Source: Neorhizobium alkalisoli
Lineage (GTDB): Bacteria; Pseudomonadota; Alphaproteobacteria; Rhizobiales; Rhizobiaceae
Assembly: GCF_002968635.1 (NCBI RefSeq)
Contig: NZ_PVBN01000009.1
Coordinates: 186,001-250,000 of the forward strand
Direction of reading: 5' to 3'
Length of the DNA stretch: 64,000 nt
Made by a program: the position numbers and the translations under genes. Numbering within the stretch: position 1 is the stretch's first letter; each line of letters begins with the position of its first letter. Shown one piece after another: positions 45,301 to 54,032 of the stretch. The notes beneath the pieces are model-generated. The model ran no database searches, was not told the DNA's origin, and was given only the letters and a program-made list of their open reading frames with translations.

Positions 45301-45472
45301 CGGCACGGCGGTTCTCGGCGGCATGATCTCGGCGACCATCCTCGCGGTGTTTTTCGTCCCGGCCTTTTTCGTCTTCGTCCTGAAGCTGTTCGGGACCAAG
45401 CAGCCGGAGGTAGAAGATGCCGAAGCGGACCCCGCGCCGGCCAACGTAGTCGCTCACTACGGAAGTCGGTGA
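42315..45472 (+). pseudogene. RND efflux pump inner-membrane subunit (AcrB/MexB type), frameshifted
   Basis: The gene is complete in length (about 1052 codons if repaired) but in two frames. Codons 1-190 run to ...MRVWIDP at 42884; the rest continues one frame over as DKMVGLNLTASDINAAITAQNAQVAAGQ. The normal text needs CCG-GAC-AAG; the sequence has CCGACAAG, so one G is missing after 42884. Everything else is intact: helix 1 MAQFFISRPILAWVFAL, helix-4 proton-relay Asp-Asp in GILVDDAIVVVENVER, the final SAKNAILIIEFAKD with its Lys. An error in the sequence or a real mutation both fit. If real, the adaptor gene upstream has no pump to serve. Confidence 0.85.
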
Positions 45473-45480
45473 CGACAGAT

Positions 45481-45540
45481 CCGTCCGGGCGACCCGGACG
45501 GCCAAGCGCCACCCCATCCCCGATTGCTCCGGGGTGGCGC
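45481..45540 (+). terminator. Tandem terminator hairpins after RND gene
   Basis: Two perfect inverted repeats in a row: CCGTCCGGG/CCCGGACGG (45481-45501, CGA loop) and GCGCCACCCC/GGGGTGGCGC (45506-45540). They end the RND transcript and separate it from the next cluster. Confidence 0.75.
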
Positions 45541-45649
45541 ACTCCCATGTCCGCAATCTCAGATGAACAACCTGGACCTTTTCAGCAATCTCGTTCGATG
45601 CCTCGCGGCTCGGTCTGATTGTACTTTTATGTTATTCTTTTTGTGTACT

Positions 45650-45665
45650 CAAATTATACAATTTG
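45650..45665. promoter_or_regulatory. Palindrome before GntR gene (operator candidate)
   Basis: CAAATT-ATAC-AATTTG, a 16-bp palindrome in an AT-rich stretch, 66 nt before the chosen GntR start. It may bind the GntR protein encoded next to it. The fit to the FadR consensus is poor. Confidence 0.4.
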
Positions 45666-45730
45666 ATTGACTCCTTCTGAGACGTGGTGCAGTCTTCTTG
45701 AAAATCGGCGCATCAAATGAGGAGGCTTCG

Positions 45731-46441
45731 GTGAAGAGCGGCAAAAACGGGCTCTATGACGATCTTAAGCGTCAAATTCTAACGATGGAGCTGGATCCCG
45801 ATCAGGACCTGGACGAAGTCGGCCTAAGTGAGCGCTATGGCCTTTCCCGCACGCCTGTCCGGGAAATTTTCCGCCGCCTTGAGGGGGAAGGCTACATCGA
45901 CATCCGCGTCAACCGCGGCGCGCGCGTCATCCCGATGAACCACCAGACCCTGCGGAACTTCTTCCTTGTCGCGCCCATGATCTATGCGGCGATCGGCCGG
46001 CTTGCGGTCCAGAACTTCAAGCCGAAACAGCTTGTCGACCTCAAGGACACGCAGGAGCGTTTTCGCAACGCCAGTGTCACCGGCGACGCGCTCTCGATGG
46101 TTCTCGAAAACAACCGTTTCCACGAAATCATGGGCGAGATGTCCCAGAACGCCTACCTGCAGCCGAGTCTCGGAAGACTTCTGATCGACCACGCCCGCAT
46201 CGGCCACACCTTCTTCCGCCCACGCAACGACGACATGCGCAAACGCCTGCAGGTTGCCGTAGACCACCATGACGGGTTCATCGCCGCGATCAGCTCGCAT
46301 GACGAGAACACGGTCGTCGATCTGGTTTTCGAGCACTGGGAACTGTCGCGGGAGAACATGGAAATGTTCATCGCGCCCGAAGGGATGAAGGCTGACGCGC
46401 TGGTCGAAGTGCCCGCCGCATCGATGGAGAAATCGTCTTGA
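45731..46441 (+). CDS. GntR-family regulator (FCD type)
   Basis: A 236-residue regulator with a winged helix-turn-helix (LKRQILTMELDPDQDLDEVGLSERYGLSRTPVREIFRRLEGEGY, core of residues about 10-60) and a helical FCD domain with the metal-type residues (N-x-x-F-H in NNRFHEIMGEM, then H in DHARIGHT and VDHHDGF). I start at the GTG with GAGGAGG upstream; a TTG 11 codons earlier is the alternative. It is the first gene of the coupled amino-acid catabolic operon: its TGA overlaps the TTG of the DapA-like gene. FCD regulators of this kind usually repress the operon they head. Confidence 0.87.
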   Translation: MKSGKNGLYDDLKRQILTMELDPDQDLDEVGLSERYGLSRTPVREIFRRLEGEGYIDIRVNRGARVIPMNHQTLRNFFLVAPMIYAAIGRLAVQNFKPKQLVDLKDTQERFRNASVTGDALSMVLENNRFHEIMGEMSQNAYLQPSLGRLLIDHARIGHTFFRPRNDDMRKRLQVAVDHHDGFIAAISSHDENTVVDLVFEHWELSRENMEMFIAPEGMKADALVEVPAASMEKSS

Positions 46442-47349
46442 AATTCGAAGGCATCTATACCCCGGCAGTCACGCCGCTCACTCCCGATGGAGAGATAGAC
46501 CGGCAGGCATTCGCCGCCGTACTCGAATCTCTAATCGAAGCCAGGGTGCACGGCATCATCGTCGGGGGCTCGACCGGCGAATATTACGCCCAGAGCTCCG
46601 AGGAGCGCTTTGAGCTGGCAGCATATGCCAAGGACGTGATCGGGAGCCGGCTTCCGCTTATCATCGGCACCGGCGCCACCCGAACCGAGGACTCGGTCGA
46701 ATATGCAAAGTCCGCCAGGGCGATCGGTGCGGACGCAATCCTGGTGTCGTCGCCGCCCTATGCATTGCCGACCGAGCGCGAAAACGCCGTTCACGCCCTC
46801 ACGATCGATCGTGCGGCCAACCTGCCGATCATGCTCTACAACTATCCGGCGCGCATGGGCGTCGTGATGGGAGAGGAGTATTTCTCCCGCGTCGGCAAGT
46901 CGAAGAACGTCGTGGCGATCAAGGAAAGCTCCGGCGACATGGCGAACCTCCACCTTCTGGCCCGGAAGTTCCCCCATATCGCGCTTTCCTGCGGCTGGGA
47001 TGATCAGGCCCTCGAATTTTTTGCCTGGGGCGCGAAAAGCTGGGTCTGCGCCGGTTCGAACTTCCTGCCGCGCGAGCATGTCGCGCTCTACGAAGCCTGC
47101 GTGATCGAGAAGAACTTCGATAAAGGCCGCGCGATCATGACCGCGATGCTGCCGCTTATGGACTTTCTGGAAACCGGCAAGTTCGTCCAGTCCATCAAGC
47201 ACGGCTGCGAGATCATCGGATTGAAAACAGGTTCCGTTCGCGCGCCGCTGCGTCCGCTGAATTCCGATGAAAAGAGAACCCTCCAGACTGTCGTTGCCAC
47301 CCTGAAGCGCACGGTCGCCCAGATTACGGCGGGAGCCAATCATGCATGA
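46438..47349 (+). CDS. DapA-family deaminase/aldolase
   Basis: A 303-residue class I aldolase-fold enzyme. It shows the GGSTGEYY loop, the catalytic Tyr134 in LYNYP and the Schiff-base Lys162 in VAIKESSG. In hydroxyproline degradation a member of this family (HypD, LhpC) removes water and ammonia from 1-pyrroline-4-hydroxy-2-carboxylate and gives 2-oxoglutarate semialdehyde. The operon also encodes an aldehyde dehydrogenase and an amine oxidase, so that role fits. The start is TTG overlapping the GntR stop (TTGA). Other 2-oxo-acid lyase roles remain possible. Confidence 0.87.
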   Translation: MKFEGIYTPAVTPLTPDGEIDRQAFAAVLESLIEARVHGIIVGGSTGEYYAQSSEERFELAAYAKDVIGSRLPLIIGTGATRTEDSVEYAKSARAIGADAILVSSPPYALPTERENAVHALTIDRAANLPIMLYNYPARMGVVMGEEYFSRVGKSKNVVAIKESSGDMANLHLLARKFPHIALSCGWDDQALEFFAWGAKSWVCAGSNFLPREHVALYEACVIEKNFDKGRAIMTAMLPLMDFLETGKFVQSIKHGCEIIGLKTGSVRAPLRPLNSDEKRTLQTVVATLKRTVAQITAGANHA

Positions 47350-48859
47350 ACCTTTGACCGCGGCCGAATACAAGGCGATCGCTGCAGATCTCCAACTGCC
47401 TACCAACACCTTCATCGACGGCTCCTTCCGTCCGGCCAGCTCTGGCAAGACGTTCAAGACGACCAACCCCGCCACAGGAGAAACGCTGGCCGAAATCGCT
47501 GCATGCGACGCAAGCGACGTCGACTATGCAGTTTCCAAGGCACGGCAGGCTTTCGAAGACGGCCGTTGGCGTCTTCAATCGCCCGGCGACCGGAAGGCCG
47601 CGCTCCTCAGGTTCGCGAAGCTCCTCGAAGAAAACCGGCACGAGCTCGCCGTCATGGAGAGCCTCGACAGCGGCAAGCCGATCCGCGAGTGCCAGACCGT
47701 CGATATTCCGGACACGATCCACACCATCCGCTGGCATGCGGAACTGATCGACAAGCTCTATGACAATACCGCTCCCGTCGGTTCGAATGCGTTGACGTTG
47801 GTCGTGCGTGAGCCGGTTGGCGTAGTCGGCTGCGTCCTGCCATGGAACTTCCCGCTCCTGATGCTGGCCTGGAAGATCGGCCCGGCTCTCGCCTCGGGCT
47901 GCTCCGTTGTCGTCAAGCCCGCCCAGGAAACGACGCTCACGACTTTGCGTGTCGCCGAACTCGCCTTCGAAGCGGGCATTCCCGCCGGTGTCTTCAACGT
48001 CGTGACGGGCGGCGGCAAGGATGTCGGCGAGCCGATCGGCCTGCACATGGACGTCGACATGGTGGCATTTACCGGGTCGACCCCGACCGGCCGCCGCTTC
48101 CTGCGATATGCGGCAGACTCCAACCTCAAGCGCGTCGTGCTTGAATGTGGCGGCAAGAACCCTGCCGTGGTGCTCGAAGACGCCGAAGATCTGGACCTCG
48201 TTGCCGAACAGGTGGTCAATGGCGCGTTCTGGAACATGGGCGAGAACTGCTCAGCCACCTCGCGCCTGATCGTCCAGTCCGGCATCAAGGACGAACTGCT
48301 CCAGCGGATCGGCGCCTATATGCGCGAATGGAGGACGGGCGATCCGCTCGACCCGGAAAATCGCATCGGCGCTCTCGTCAGCAAGAACCACTTCGAAAAG
48401 GTGAAGTCGTTCCTCGACGACGTGAAGACCGAGAATCTCCCGGTTGCCCATGGCGGCGAAACCCGGGATGGGATTTTCATCGAGCCGACTGTGGTCGACG
48501 GGGTCACCCCGACCAGCCGCCTTTTCAAGGAGGAGATTTTCGGGCCGATCCTTTCGGTGACGACCTTCGAAAACCTTGCCGAAGCCATCGCGCTCGCCAA
48601 CGATACGAATTACGGCCTGACTGCCTCGGTCTATACGGGAAGTCTCCGGAAGGCGATCAAGCTGTCGCGCGAAATCCGGGCGGGTGTCGTCACCGTCAAC
48701 TGCTTCGGGGAAGGCGACGCGACAACCCCCTTCGGCGGCTACAAGGAGTCCGGCTTCGGCGGGCGCGACAAGTCGATCTTCGCGCACGACAACTATTGCG
48801 AGCTCAAGACGATCTGGATCGACGTGTCGGAACGCTCGGTCGACGAGACCATCCGATGA
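47342..48859 (+). CDS. NAD(P)-dependent aldehyde dehydrogenase (PuuC/KauB-like)
   Basis: A 505-residue ALDH with the full catalytic set: Asn169 in PWNFP, Lys192 in VKPAQ, Glu268 in LECGGK and the nucleophile Cys303 in GENCSATS. Overall it resembles omega-amino-aldehyde dehydrogenases such as PuuC/KauB more than the typical 2-oxoglutarate semialdehyde dehydrogenase. In context it would oxidise the semialdehyde made by the DapA-like enzyme. It overlaps the preceding gene by 8 bp and the next by 4 bp (ATGA). The precise aldehyde is inference. Confidence 0.9.
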   Translation: MHEPLTAAEYKAIAADLQLPTNTFIDGSFRPASSGKTFKTTNPATGETLAEIAACDASDVDYAVSKARQAFEDGRWRLQSPGDRKAALLRFAKLLEENRHELAVMESLDSGKPIRECQTVDIPDTIHTIRWHAELIDKLYDNTAPVGSNALTLVVREPVGVVGCVLPWNFPLLMLAWKIGPALASGCSVVVKPAQETTLTTLRVAELAFEAGIPAGVFNVVTGGGKDVGEPIGLHMDVDMVAFTGSTPTGRRFLRYAADSNLKRVVLECGGKNPAVVLEDAEDLDLVAEQVVNGAFWNMGENCSATSRLIVQSGIKDELLQRIGAYMREWRTGDPLDPENRIGALVSKNHFEKVKSFLDDVKTENLPVAHGGETRDGIFIEPTVVDGVTPTSRLFKEEIFGPILSVTTFENLAEAIALANDTNYGLTASVYTGSLRKAIKLSREIRAGVVTVNCFGEGDATTPFGGYKESGFGGRDKSIFAHDNYCELKTIWIDVSERSVDETIR

Positions 48860-50202
48860 TCACAAGGTCCGTCAAACGTCTGCCGGTTGAGAATGGCGTC
48901 TCGGGTTGGGAGGCGATCGGTCAACGATCGTTTCAAACCCGGAGCCTCGAAGGCAACGTGACGGCGGACTGGTTGATCATCGGTGCGGGGTTCGCGGGCC
49001 TCTCGGCAGCCCGCCGCCTGCTCGAGCTTCGACCTGAGGACAAGATCGTCATTCTCGAAGCGAGCCACGTGGGGAAAGGGACATCGGGCCGGAATTCCGG
49101 CTTCATGATCGACGTCCCGCACAACCTGTCCTCTAGCGAGTATTCGAGTGGCGGCGCCGACTCCACGCGTCTTGAGATGGCGCAAAACCGTTCGGCAATC
49201 GGCTTCGCAACGCGGGCTGCGGAAGAGTATGGAATGTCACGCGAGACATTCGATCCCTCGGGCAAGATCAACGCCGCCGCAACCGCACGTGGCCTCGGGC
49301 TGAACCGGAGTTTCGGAGAATCTCTGAAAAGCGCCGGCGAGAAGCACGTCTTCCTCGACGCCGCCGAAATGCGCGACATCACCGGCTCGGACTACTATCT
49401 CGGCGGGCTTTTTACGCCGGGAGCCGTGCTGATACAGCCCGCCGACTACATCCGCGAATTCGCCGCCGGGCTTTCTCCCAAAGTCGACATTTTCGCACAG
49501 TCGCCCGTCACCTCCCTCGAGCGCAGGAGCGGAGTGTGGACTGCCGTTTCCACCCGCGGAAAGGTTACCGCTCCCAAAGTGATCCTCGGGGTCAACGGCC
49601 ACATCGACGACTTCGGCTATTACGGCGGGCGGCTGATGCACATATTTGCCTACGCCTCCATGACTGCCCCCTTCCCCGCGGAAGATTTCGGGCGCAAGGC
49701 GTCGGGCCGGGACAGGTGGGCGCTGCTTCCAGCCGACGCAATGGGCGCGACAGTCCGCAAGATCACCACCGGCGGGCAGTCCCGCATCGCGATCCGGACG
49801 AAATACACCTACGAAACCGCCGTCGAAGTAACTGAGCGCCGCATGGCCAGGATGGCCCGCGAGCACCGGACCTCCCTCGACGCGCGGTTCCCCGGTCTGA
49901 AAGGCATCGCTTTCGAACATAGCTGGGCGGGGCGGATCTGCCTGACGCTCAACCACGTGCCGGCCTCAGGCGAAATCGAGGAAGGCCTCTATTCCGCCTG
50001 CGTCGAAAATGGATTGGGGACCGTGAAGAGCACGTTGGCCGGCATGATGGCCGCCGAACTGGCGACTGGGACCACATCCCGACACCTCGAACAATACATG
50101 GATCACCCCGAGCCATCCCGGCTTCCGCCGGAGCCGTTGGCATGGCTCGGCATCAACTCGGTGATCCGATTGCAGGAATTGCGTGCTGGTCGCGAGGGAT
50201 GA
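48856..50202 (+). CDS. FAD-dependent amine/amino acid oxidase (PuuB/DAO family)
   Basis: A 448-residue D-amino-acid-oxidase-family flavoprotein with the dinucleotide motif IIGAGFAGLSAARRL (residues about 38-52) and KGTSGRNSGFM around the FAD ribityl site. The C-terminal FAD region contains GLYSACVENGLGTVKSTLAGMMAAELATG (core GLGTVKST). It oxidises a C-N bond to an imine. In the hydroxyproline scheme this step makes 1-pyrroline-4-hydroxy-2-carboxylate from the D-epimer. It ends the coupled GntR-DapA-ALDH-oxidase block; the next gene starts 79 bp on. Confidence 0.85.
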   Translation: MITRSVKRLPVENGVSGWEAIGQRSFQTRSLEGNVTADWLIIGAGFAGLSAARRLLELRPEDKIVILEASHVGKGTSGRNSGFMIDVPHNLSSSEYSSGGADSTRLEMAQNRSAIGFATRAAEEYGMSRETFDPSGKINAAATARGLGLNRSFGESLKSAGEKHVFLDAAEMRDITGSDYYLGGLFTPGAVLIQPADYIREFAAGLSPKVDIFAQSPVTSLERRSGVWTAVSTRGKVTAPKVILGVNGHIDDFGYYGGRLMHIFAYASMTAPFPAEDFGRKASGRDRWALLPADAMGATVRKITTGGQSRIAIRTKYTYETAVEVTERRMARMAREHRTSLDARFPGLKGIAFEHSWAGRICLTLNHVPASGEIEEGLYSACVENGLGTVKSTLAGMMAAELATGTTSRHLEQYMDHPEPSRLPPEPLAWLGINSVIRLQELRAGREG

Positions 50203-50281
50203 TCCGTCGCCGCGCAATCTGGGGGCTGAGCCAACTGCCGGTCTTCAACAAAGATGGGAACATAAAAAGAGGAGAATCGAA

Positions 50282-51133
50282 ATGAAGACTTTGTGGAAAG
50301 CGCTCTGCGCGGCCGCGATGGTCGGTATGACCATGGTGTCCGCTCATGCGGAAGAAAAGACGATTACGGTAGGTACGATGTCGTGGGAGGATCTCACGCC
50401 CATCACCGGAATTACGAAGAAAGTCCTGGAGGACTCCGGCTACACGGTCAAAGTGGTGCCCTTCTCGGAATGGGGTATCGCCTATGCCGCGCTCAGCAAG
50501 GGCGATATTCAAATCCTCGCCTCGCAAACCGATTATGTCGCCCAGGACTACTGGGACAAGAACAAGAACCGCCTCGAAAAAGTTTCTCCCGTTTCTCACG
50601 GCCTGTTCCAGGGCGTCGCCGTACCGAAATACGTGACGATCGACTCGATGGATCAGTTGAACGACAACGCCGACAAGTTCGGCGGCAAGATCGTCGGCAT
50701 CGAGCCGGGTTCCGGCCTGATGCGTGATACGACCAAATCGGTCAAGGACTACGGCCTGAAGCTCCAGCTTGTCGAAGGCAGTACCGCCGCCATGACCGCG
50801 GCCCTGAAGTCCGCCGTCGACCGTAAGGAATGGATCGCCGTGACGATCTGGGAGCCTTCCTGGATGGTGCAGAAATACGACGTGAAGTTCCTCAAGGATC
50901 CGAAGGGCGTCTTCCCTCCGCCGCAAAGTTACTACTGGATCGGTCAGAAGGGCTTCTCCGAGAAATATCCCCACGCCCGTGAAGTCATCGCCAGCGTCTA
51001 TGTGCCGCTCGCCGACATCACCTCCATCAACAGTGCCGTCAATGACGGCAAGACCATGGATCAGGCTGTTGCAGCGTGGATCGAAGGTCACGCGGACCTC
51101 ATCAAGCGCTGGGAAAACATCAAGAAGCAATAG
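50282..51133 (+). CDS. Glycine-betaine/proline-type ABC substrate-binding protein (ProX/OpuAC family)
   Basis: A 283-residue periplasmic protein with a signal peptide (MKTLWKALCAAAMVG to AHA). It belongs to the OpuAC family, with segments GTMSWEDLTPITGITKKVLED and AVTIWEPSWMVQKYD. These supply tryptophans of the kind that form the aromatic box for quaternary ammonium groups. AAAAGAGGAG precedes the ATG. The protein brings the substrate to the ATPase/permease set encoded next. A betaine-type ligand, such as a proline betaine, or proline itself is suggested; hydroxyproline importers of the canonical rhizobial type are a different family. Confidence 0.88.
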   Translation: MKTLWKALCAAAMVGMTMVSAHAEEKTITVGTMSWEDLTPITGITKKVLEDSGYTVKVVPFSEWGIAYAALSKGDIQILASQTDYVAQDYWDKNKNRLEKVSPVSHGLFQGVAVPKYVTIDSMDQLNDNADKFGGKIVGIEPGSGLMRDTTKSVKDYGLKLQLVEGSTAAMTAALKSAVDRKEWIAVTIWEPSWMVQKYDVKFLKDPKGVFPPPQSYYWIGQKGFSEKYPHAREVIASVYVPLADITSINSAVNDGKTMDQAVAAWIEGHADLIKRWENIKKQ

Positions 51134-51210
51134 CTTTCGAAACGCGGGCCGCCGGCTGGCGGTCCGCGAAACCACAGGCAGACCAGCACAAGCTGGCTTT
51201 GGGGAACGCG

Positions 51211-52299
51211 ATGAACACCGTCAAAGAAGCAAATGACGTGCTGCTGGATTGCCAGAACGTCTGGAAGATATTCGGCGCAAAATCTTCAGCCGCCGTGAAA
51301 GCCGTGTCCGACCGCGGATTGTCGAAGAAGCAGGTGCTTCAGGATTTCGATTGTGTCGTCGGCGTCTCCGATGCCAGCCTTCAGGTTCGGCGCGGCGAAA
51401 TCTTCTGCATCATGGGTCTTTCCGGCAGCGGCAAGTCGACACTCGTGCGCCTTCTCAACCGTCTGATCGAGCCAAGCCTCGGCAAGATCGTCGTGAAAGG
51501 CAGGGAGATCGCCAAGCTGAACGCGGCTGAACTGCGCGACATGCGGGCGCGCAATATCGGCATGGTGTTCCAAAGCGTCGCCCTCCTTCCTTATCGAACA
51601 GTGCTGGAAAACGCCGCGTTCGGGCTTGAGGTCCGCGGCGTTCCAAAGGACGAGCGCAACGAAACCGCCCGCGCGGCCTTGGCGAAAGTGGGACTTTCCG
51701 ACTGGATATCACGATATCCCTCGGAGCTTTCAGGTGGCATGCAGCAGCGTGTAGGGCTTGCCAGAGCCTTGGCTGCCGATCCCGAAATCATCCTGATGGA
51801 CGAGCCGTTCAGCGCGCTCGATCCCCTGATCCGGCGCCAACTTCAGGACGAATTCCGGCAGTTGACCAAGTCGCTCGGCAAGTCCGCGGTATTCATCACA
51901 CATGACCTTGAGGAAGCGATCCGCATCGGCGACCGGATTGCCATCATGAAGGACGGCATGATCGTTCAGGTCGGCACCGCCGAGGAGATCGTGACCAAAC
52001 CGGCCGACGATTACGTCGCCGAATTTGTGGCAGGAATTTCGCGCATTCACCTGGTCAAGGCGCATTCGGTGATGCGTCCCGTCGCCGACTTCAAGACCTC
52101 ACAGCCGCACTGCGACGTCGACGCGCTGCTGAAAGCCTCGCCTGAGGCGGATATCGGCGAACTCATCGACATCACCATGCGCTCCGACCGGGACGCGGTG
52201 GCTGTCGTCGAAAACGGCTCCATTGTTGGCGTTGTCACCACCCGTGGCCTGCTCCGCGGCGTCGCTGGGATGCCCGCTGGAGCGCCAAGCGCGGCGTAG
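51211..52299 (+). CDS. ABC ATPase, ProV type
   Basis: A 362-residue ATPase with the ProV-typical N-terminal extension (VWKIFGAKSSAAVKAVSDRGLSKKQVLQDFDCVVGVSDASL, core cited). Walker A GLSGSGKST, Q-loop MVFQSVALLP, signature LSGGMQQRVGLARAL and Walker B IILMDEPFSALDP follow. The C-terminal 80 residues contain a CBS-like part (DAVAVVENGSIVGVVTTRGLLRGV). ProV normally has two CBS domains that sense ionic strength; here the region is short, which argues for catabolic uptake rather than osmoregulation. GGGGA precedes the ATG; 45 further upstream codons of the frame are unsupported. Confidence 0.9.
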   Translation: MNTVKEANDVLLDCQNVWKIFGAKSSAAVKAVSDRGLSKKQVLQDFDCVVGVSDASLQVRRGEIFCIMGLSGSGKSTLVRLLNRLIEPSLGKIVVKGREIAKLNAAELRDMRARNIGMVFQSVALLPYRTVLENAAFGLEVRGVPKDERNETARAALAKVGLSDWISRYPSELSGGMQQRVGLARALAADPEIILMDEPFSALDPLIRRQLQDEFRQLTKSLGKSAVFITHDLEEAIRIGDRIAIMKDGMIVQVGTAEEIVTKPADDYVAEFVAGISRIHLVKAHSVMRPVADFKTSQPHCDVDALLKASPEADIGELIDITMRSDRDAVAVVENGSIVGVVTTRGLLRGVAGMPAGAPSAA

Positions 52300-52311
52300 G
52301 AGGAGATGGGC

Positions 52312-53160
52312 ATGGACACCTCAGTCATCACCGATCTTTTCGACACCTGGACGGACGATGCGCTTGGCTGGATCAGCGACAACGGCGAATGGCTGTTCGA
52401 GTTCATCAGGTTGATCCTGGAGGGCACCTATGACGGCATCCTGTGGCTGCTGGAACTCGCCCCCTTCTATGTCATCGCGATCATTGCCGGACTGCTAGCC
52501 TGGCGGCTCATCAATCCCGTGGCTGGTTTCCTCGCGGGCGTGGCATTGGCGTTCTGTGCTTTCATGGGCCTGTGGGCAGAAACCATGAGCACTCTAGCCC
52601 TCGTGGCAACTGCCACGATACTCGCGCTCGCGGTCGGAATTCCCATCGGCATAGTCGCCGGCTTCGTGCAAGCTTTTGACCGCGCGCTGGAACCGGCGCT
52701 CGATCTGATCCAGACACTGCCGCCGTACATATATCTTCTGCCAGCCATTGCCCTTCTGGGTTACGGTCCGGCAACAGCGCTCGTCGCCACATTCATCGTG
52801 GCGATGCCGCCGTCGATCCGCCTCACGTCGCTCGGTATCCGCATGACGCCGCGCGAGTTCATCGAACTCGGACAGGCAAGCGGCCTCTCCCCGTGGCAGA
52901 TGTTCACCAAGATCAGGCTACCCTTCGCCATCCCCAGCATCATGGCAGGCATCAATCAAAGCCTGATGATGGCTTTCGGCATGGTGGTGATTGCCGGCAT
53001 CGTCGGCTCGGGCGGTCTCGGCGAGACCATCTATGGCGCTGTCCGGACACTCGACATCGCCACATCGATCAACGCCGCCATCGCCATCGTCATCCTGACC
53101 ATGGTGTTGGACAGGCTTACTCAAAGCGCGGCACATCGTGCGAAGGCGGGTGTAAGATGA
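52312..53160 (+). CDS. ABC permease, ProW type (first)
   Basis: A 282-residue permease with about 6-7 membrane segments. The cytoplasmic EAA-type loop reads EFIELGQASGLSPWQMFTKIRLP (core ELGQASGLSPWQ), and TLPPYIYLLPAIALLGYGP and VIAGIVGSGGLGE are typical of ProW. I choose the second ATG, 6 nt after AGGAGGAG; the first overlaps the ribosome site. It ends with an ATGA overlap into a second permease. Confidence 0.88.
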   Translation: MDTSVITDLFDTWTDDALGWISDNGEWLFEFIRLILEGTYDGILWLLELAPFYVIAIIAGLLAWRLINPVAGFLAGVALAFCAFMGLWAETMSTLALVATATILALAVGIPIGIVAGFVQAFDRALEPALDLIQTLPPYIYLLPAIALLGYGPATALVATFIVAMPPSIRLTSLGIRMTPREFIELGQASGLSPWQMFTKIRLPFAIPSIMAGINQSLMMAFGMVVIAGIVGSGGLGETIYGAVRTLDIATSINAAIAIVILTMVLDRLTQSAAHRAKAGVR

Positions 53161-54017
53161 ATCCGGATATCCTGCGTTTTTCTCCGGGCGCCTATCTTGC
53201 CCCAGCGGTCGACTGGCTGAATGCGAATTTCCATCCGTTCTTCGCCGCCCTCACAAAGCTGATCGAAACCGTGCTTGGAGGAATTGAAGCCGCTCTCCTT
53301 TACCCACCCGCCTATGCAGTGATGATCGCAGCCGTCCTTCTCGCGGGGCTCCTGATCAATTTCCATGCGGCCACCGTGACAGCCGTCGCATTGGCTTTCT
53401 GCTTTCTGGCAGGTCTTTGGACCGCCTCGATGCAGACGCTGGCTCTGGTGACCGTGGCGGTGATGATCTCGGTGCTGGTTGCGTTTCCGCTCGGAATTCT
53501 GGCATCTCGATACGAGAAGTTCGAGGCCGCTATCCGACCCGTGCTGGACATCATGCAGACCGTCCCACCCTGGGTCTATCTCATCCCCGCCGTCATGCTC
53601 TTCAGTCTCGGCCGGGTCCCGGCGATCATCGCGACGATCGTCTACGGAATCCCGCCGATGCTGCGTCTGACGACGCTCGCCTTCAACCAGGTGCCGAAGG
53701 ACCTTCTGGAACTCGGCCAGGCGACCGGCGCTCCACCTCGATCGATCCTGCTCAAGATCGAAATTCCCTCGGCCACCCCGACGCTTCTGGTCGGCCTCAA
53801 TCAATGCATCCTGCTGTCATTGGCGATGGTCGTTCTGGCCGGGCTCGTCGGAGCCGGAGGTCTCGGTGCCGAAGTGACCCGCGGACTGACCCGCATGGAA
53901 ATGGGGCTTGGTCTCAGAGCCGGACTTGCCATCGTGGCGATCGCGATCCTGCTGGACAGACTGTCCAAGGGTGCGTTGCAAGGACGCCGGATCGGGCGAT
54001 CGACAAAGGCAGCTTAG
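53157..54017 (+). CDS. ABC permease, ProW type (second)
   Basis: A 286-residue permease homologous to the preceding one: LLELGQATGAPPRSILLKIEIP loop, TVPPWVYLIPAVMLF and GLVGAGGLGAEV. ProU-type importers normally use one permease as a homodimer. Two different coupled permeases suggest a heterodimer, as in the OpuB and OpuC systems of Firmicutes. The ATG overlaps the first permease's stop (ATGA). Confidence 0.88.
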   Translation: MNPDILRFSPGAYLAPAVDWLNANFHPFFAALTKLIETVLGGIEAALLYPPAYAVMIAAVLLAGLLINFHAATVTAVALAFCFLAGLWTASMQTLALVTVAVMISVLVAFPLGILASRYEKFEAAIRPVLDIMQTVPPWVYLIPAVMLFSLGRVPAIIATIVYGIPPMLRLTTLAFNQVPKDLLELGQATGAPPRSILLKIEIPSATPTLLVGLNQCILLSLAMVVLAGLVGAGGLGAEVTRGLTRMEMGLGLRAGLAIVAIAILLDRLSKGALQGRRIGRSTKAA

Positions 54018-54032
54018 TCGGAGAACTTTTCA

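Noticed and set aside
42872-45472. Treating the second RND frame as a separate gene with its own start
   Set aside because: It begins inside a conserved pump segment with no ribosome site, and the two frames join with one inserted base.
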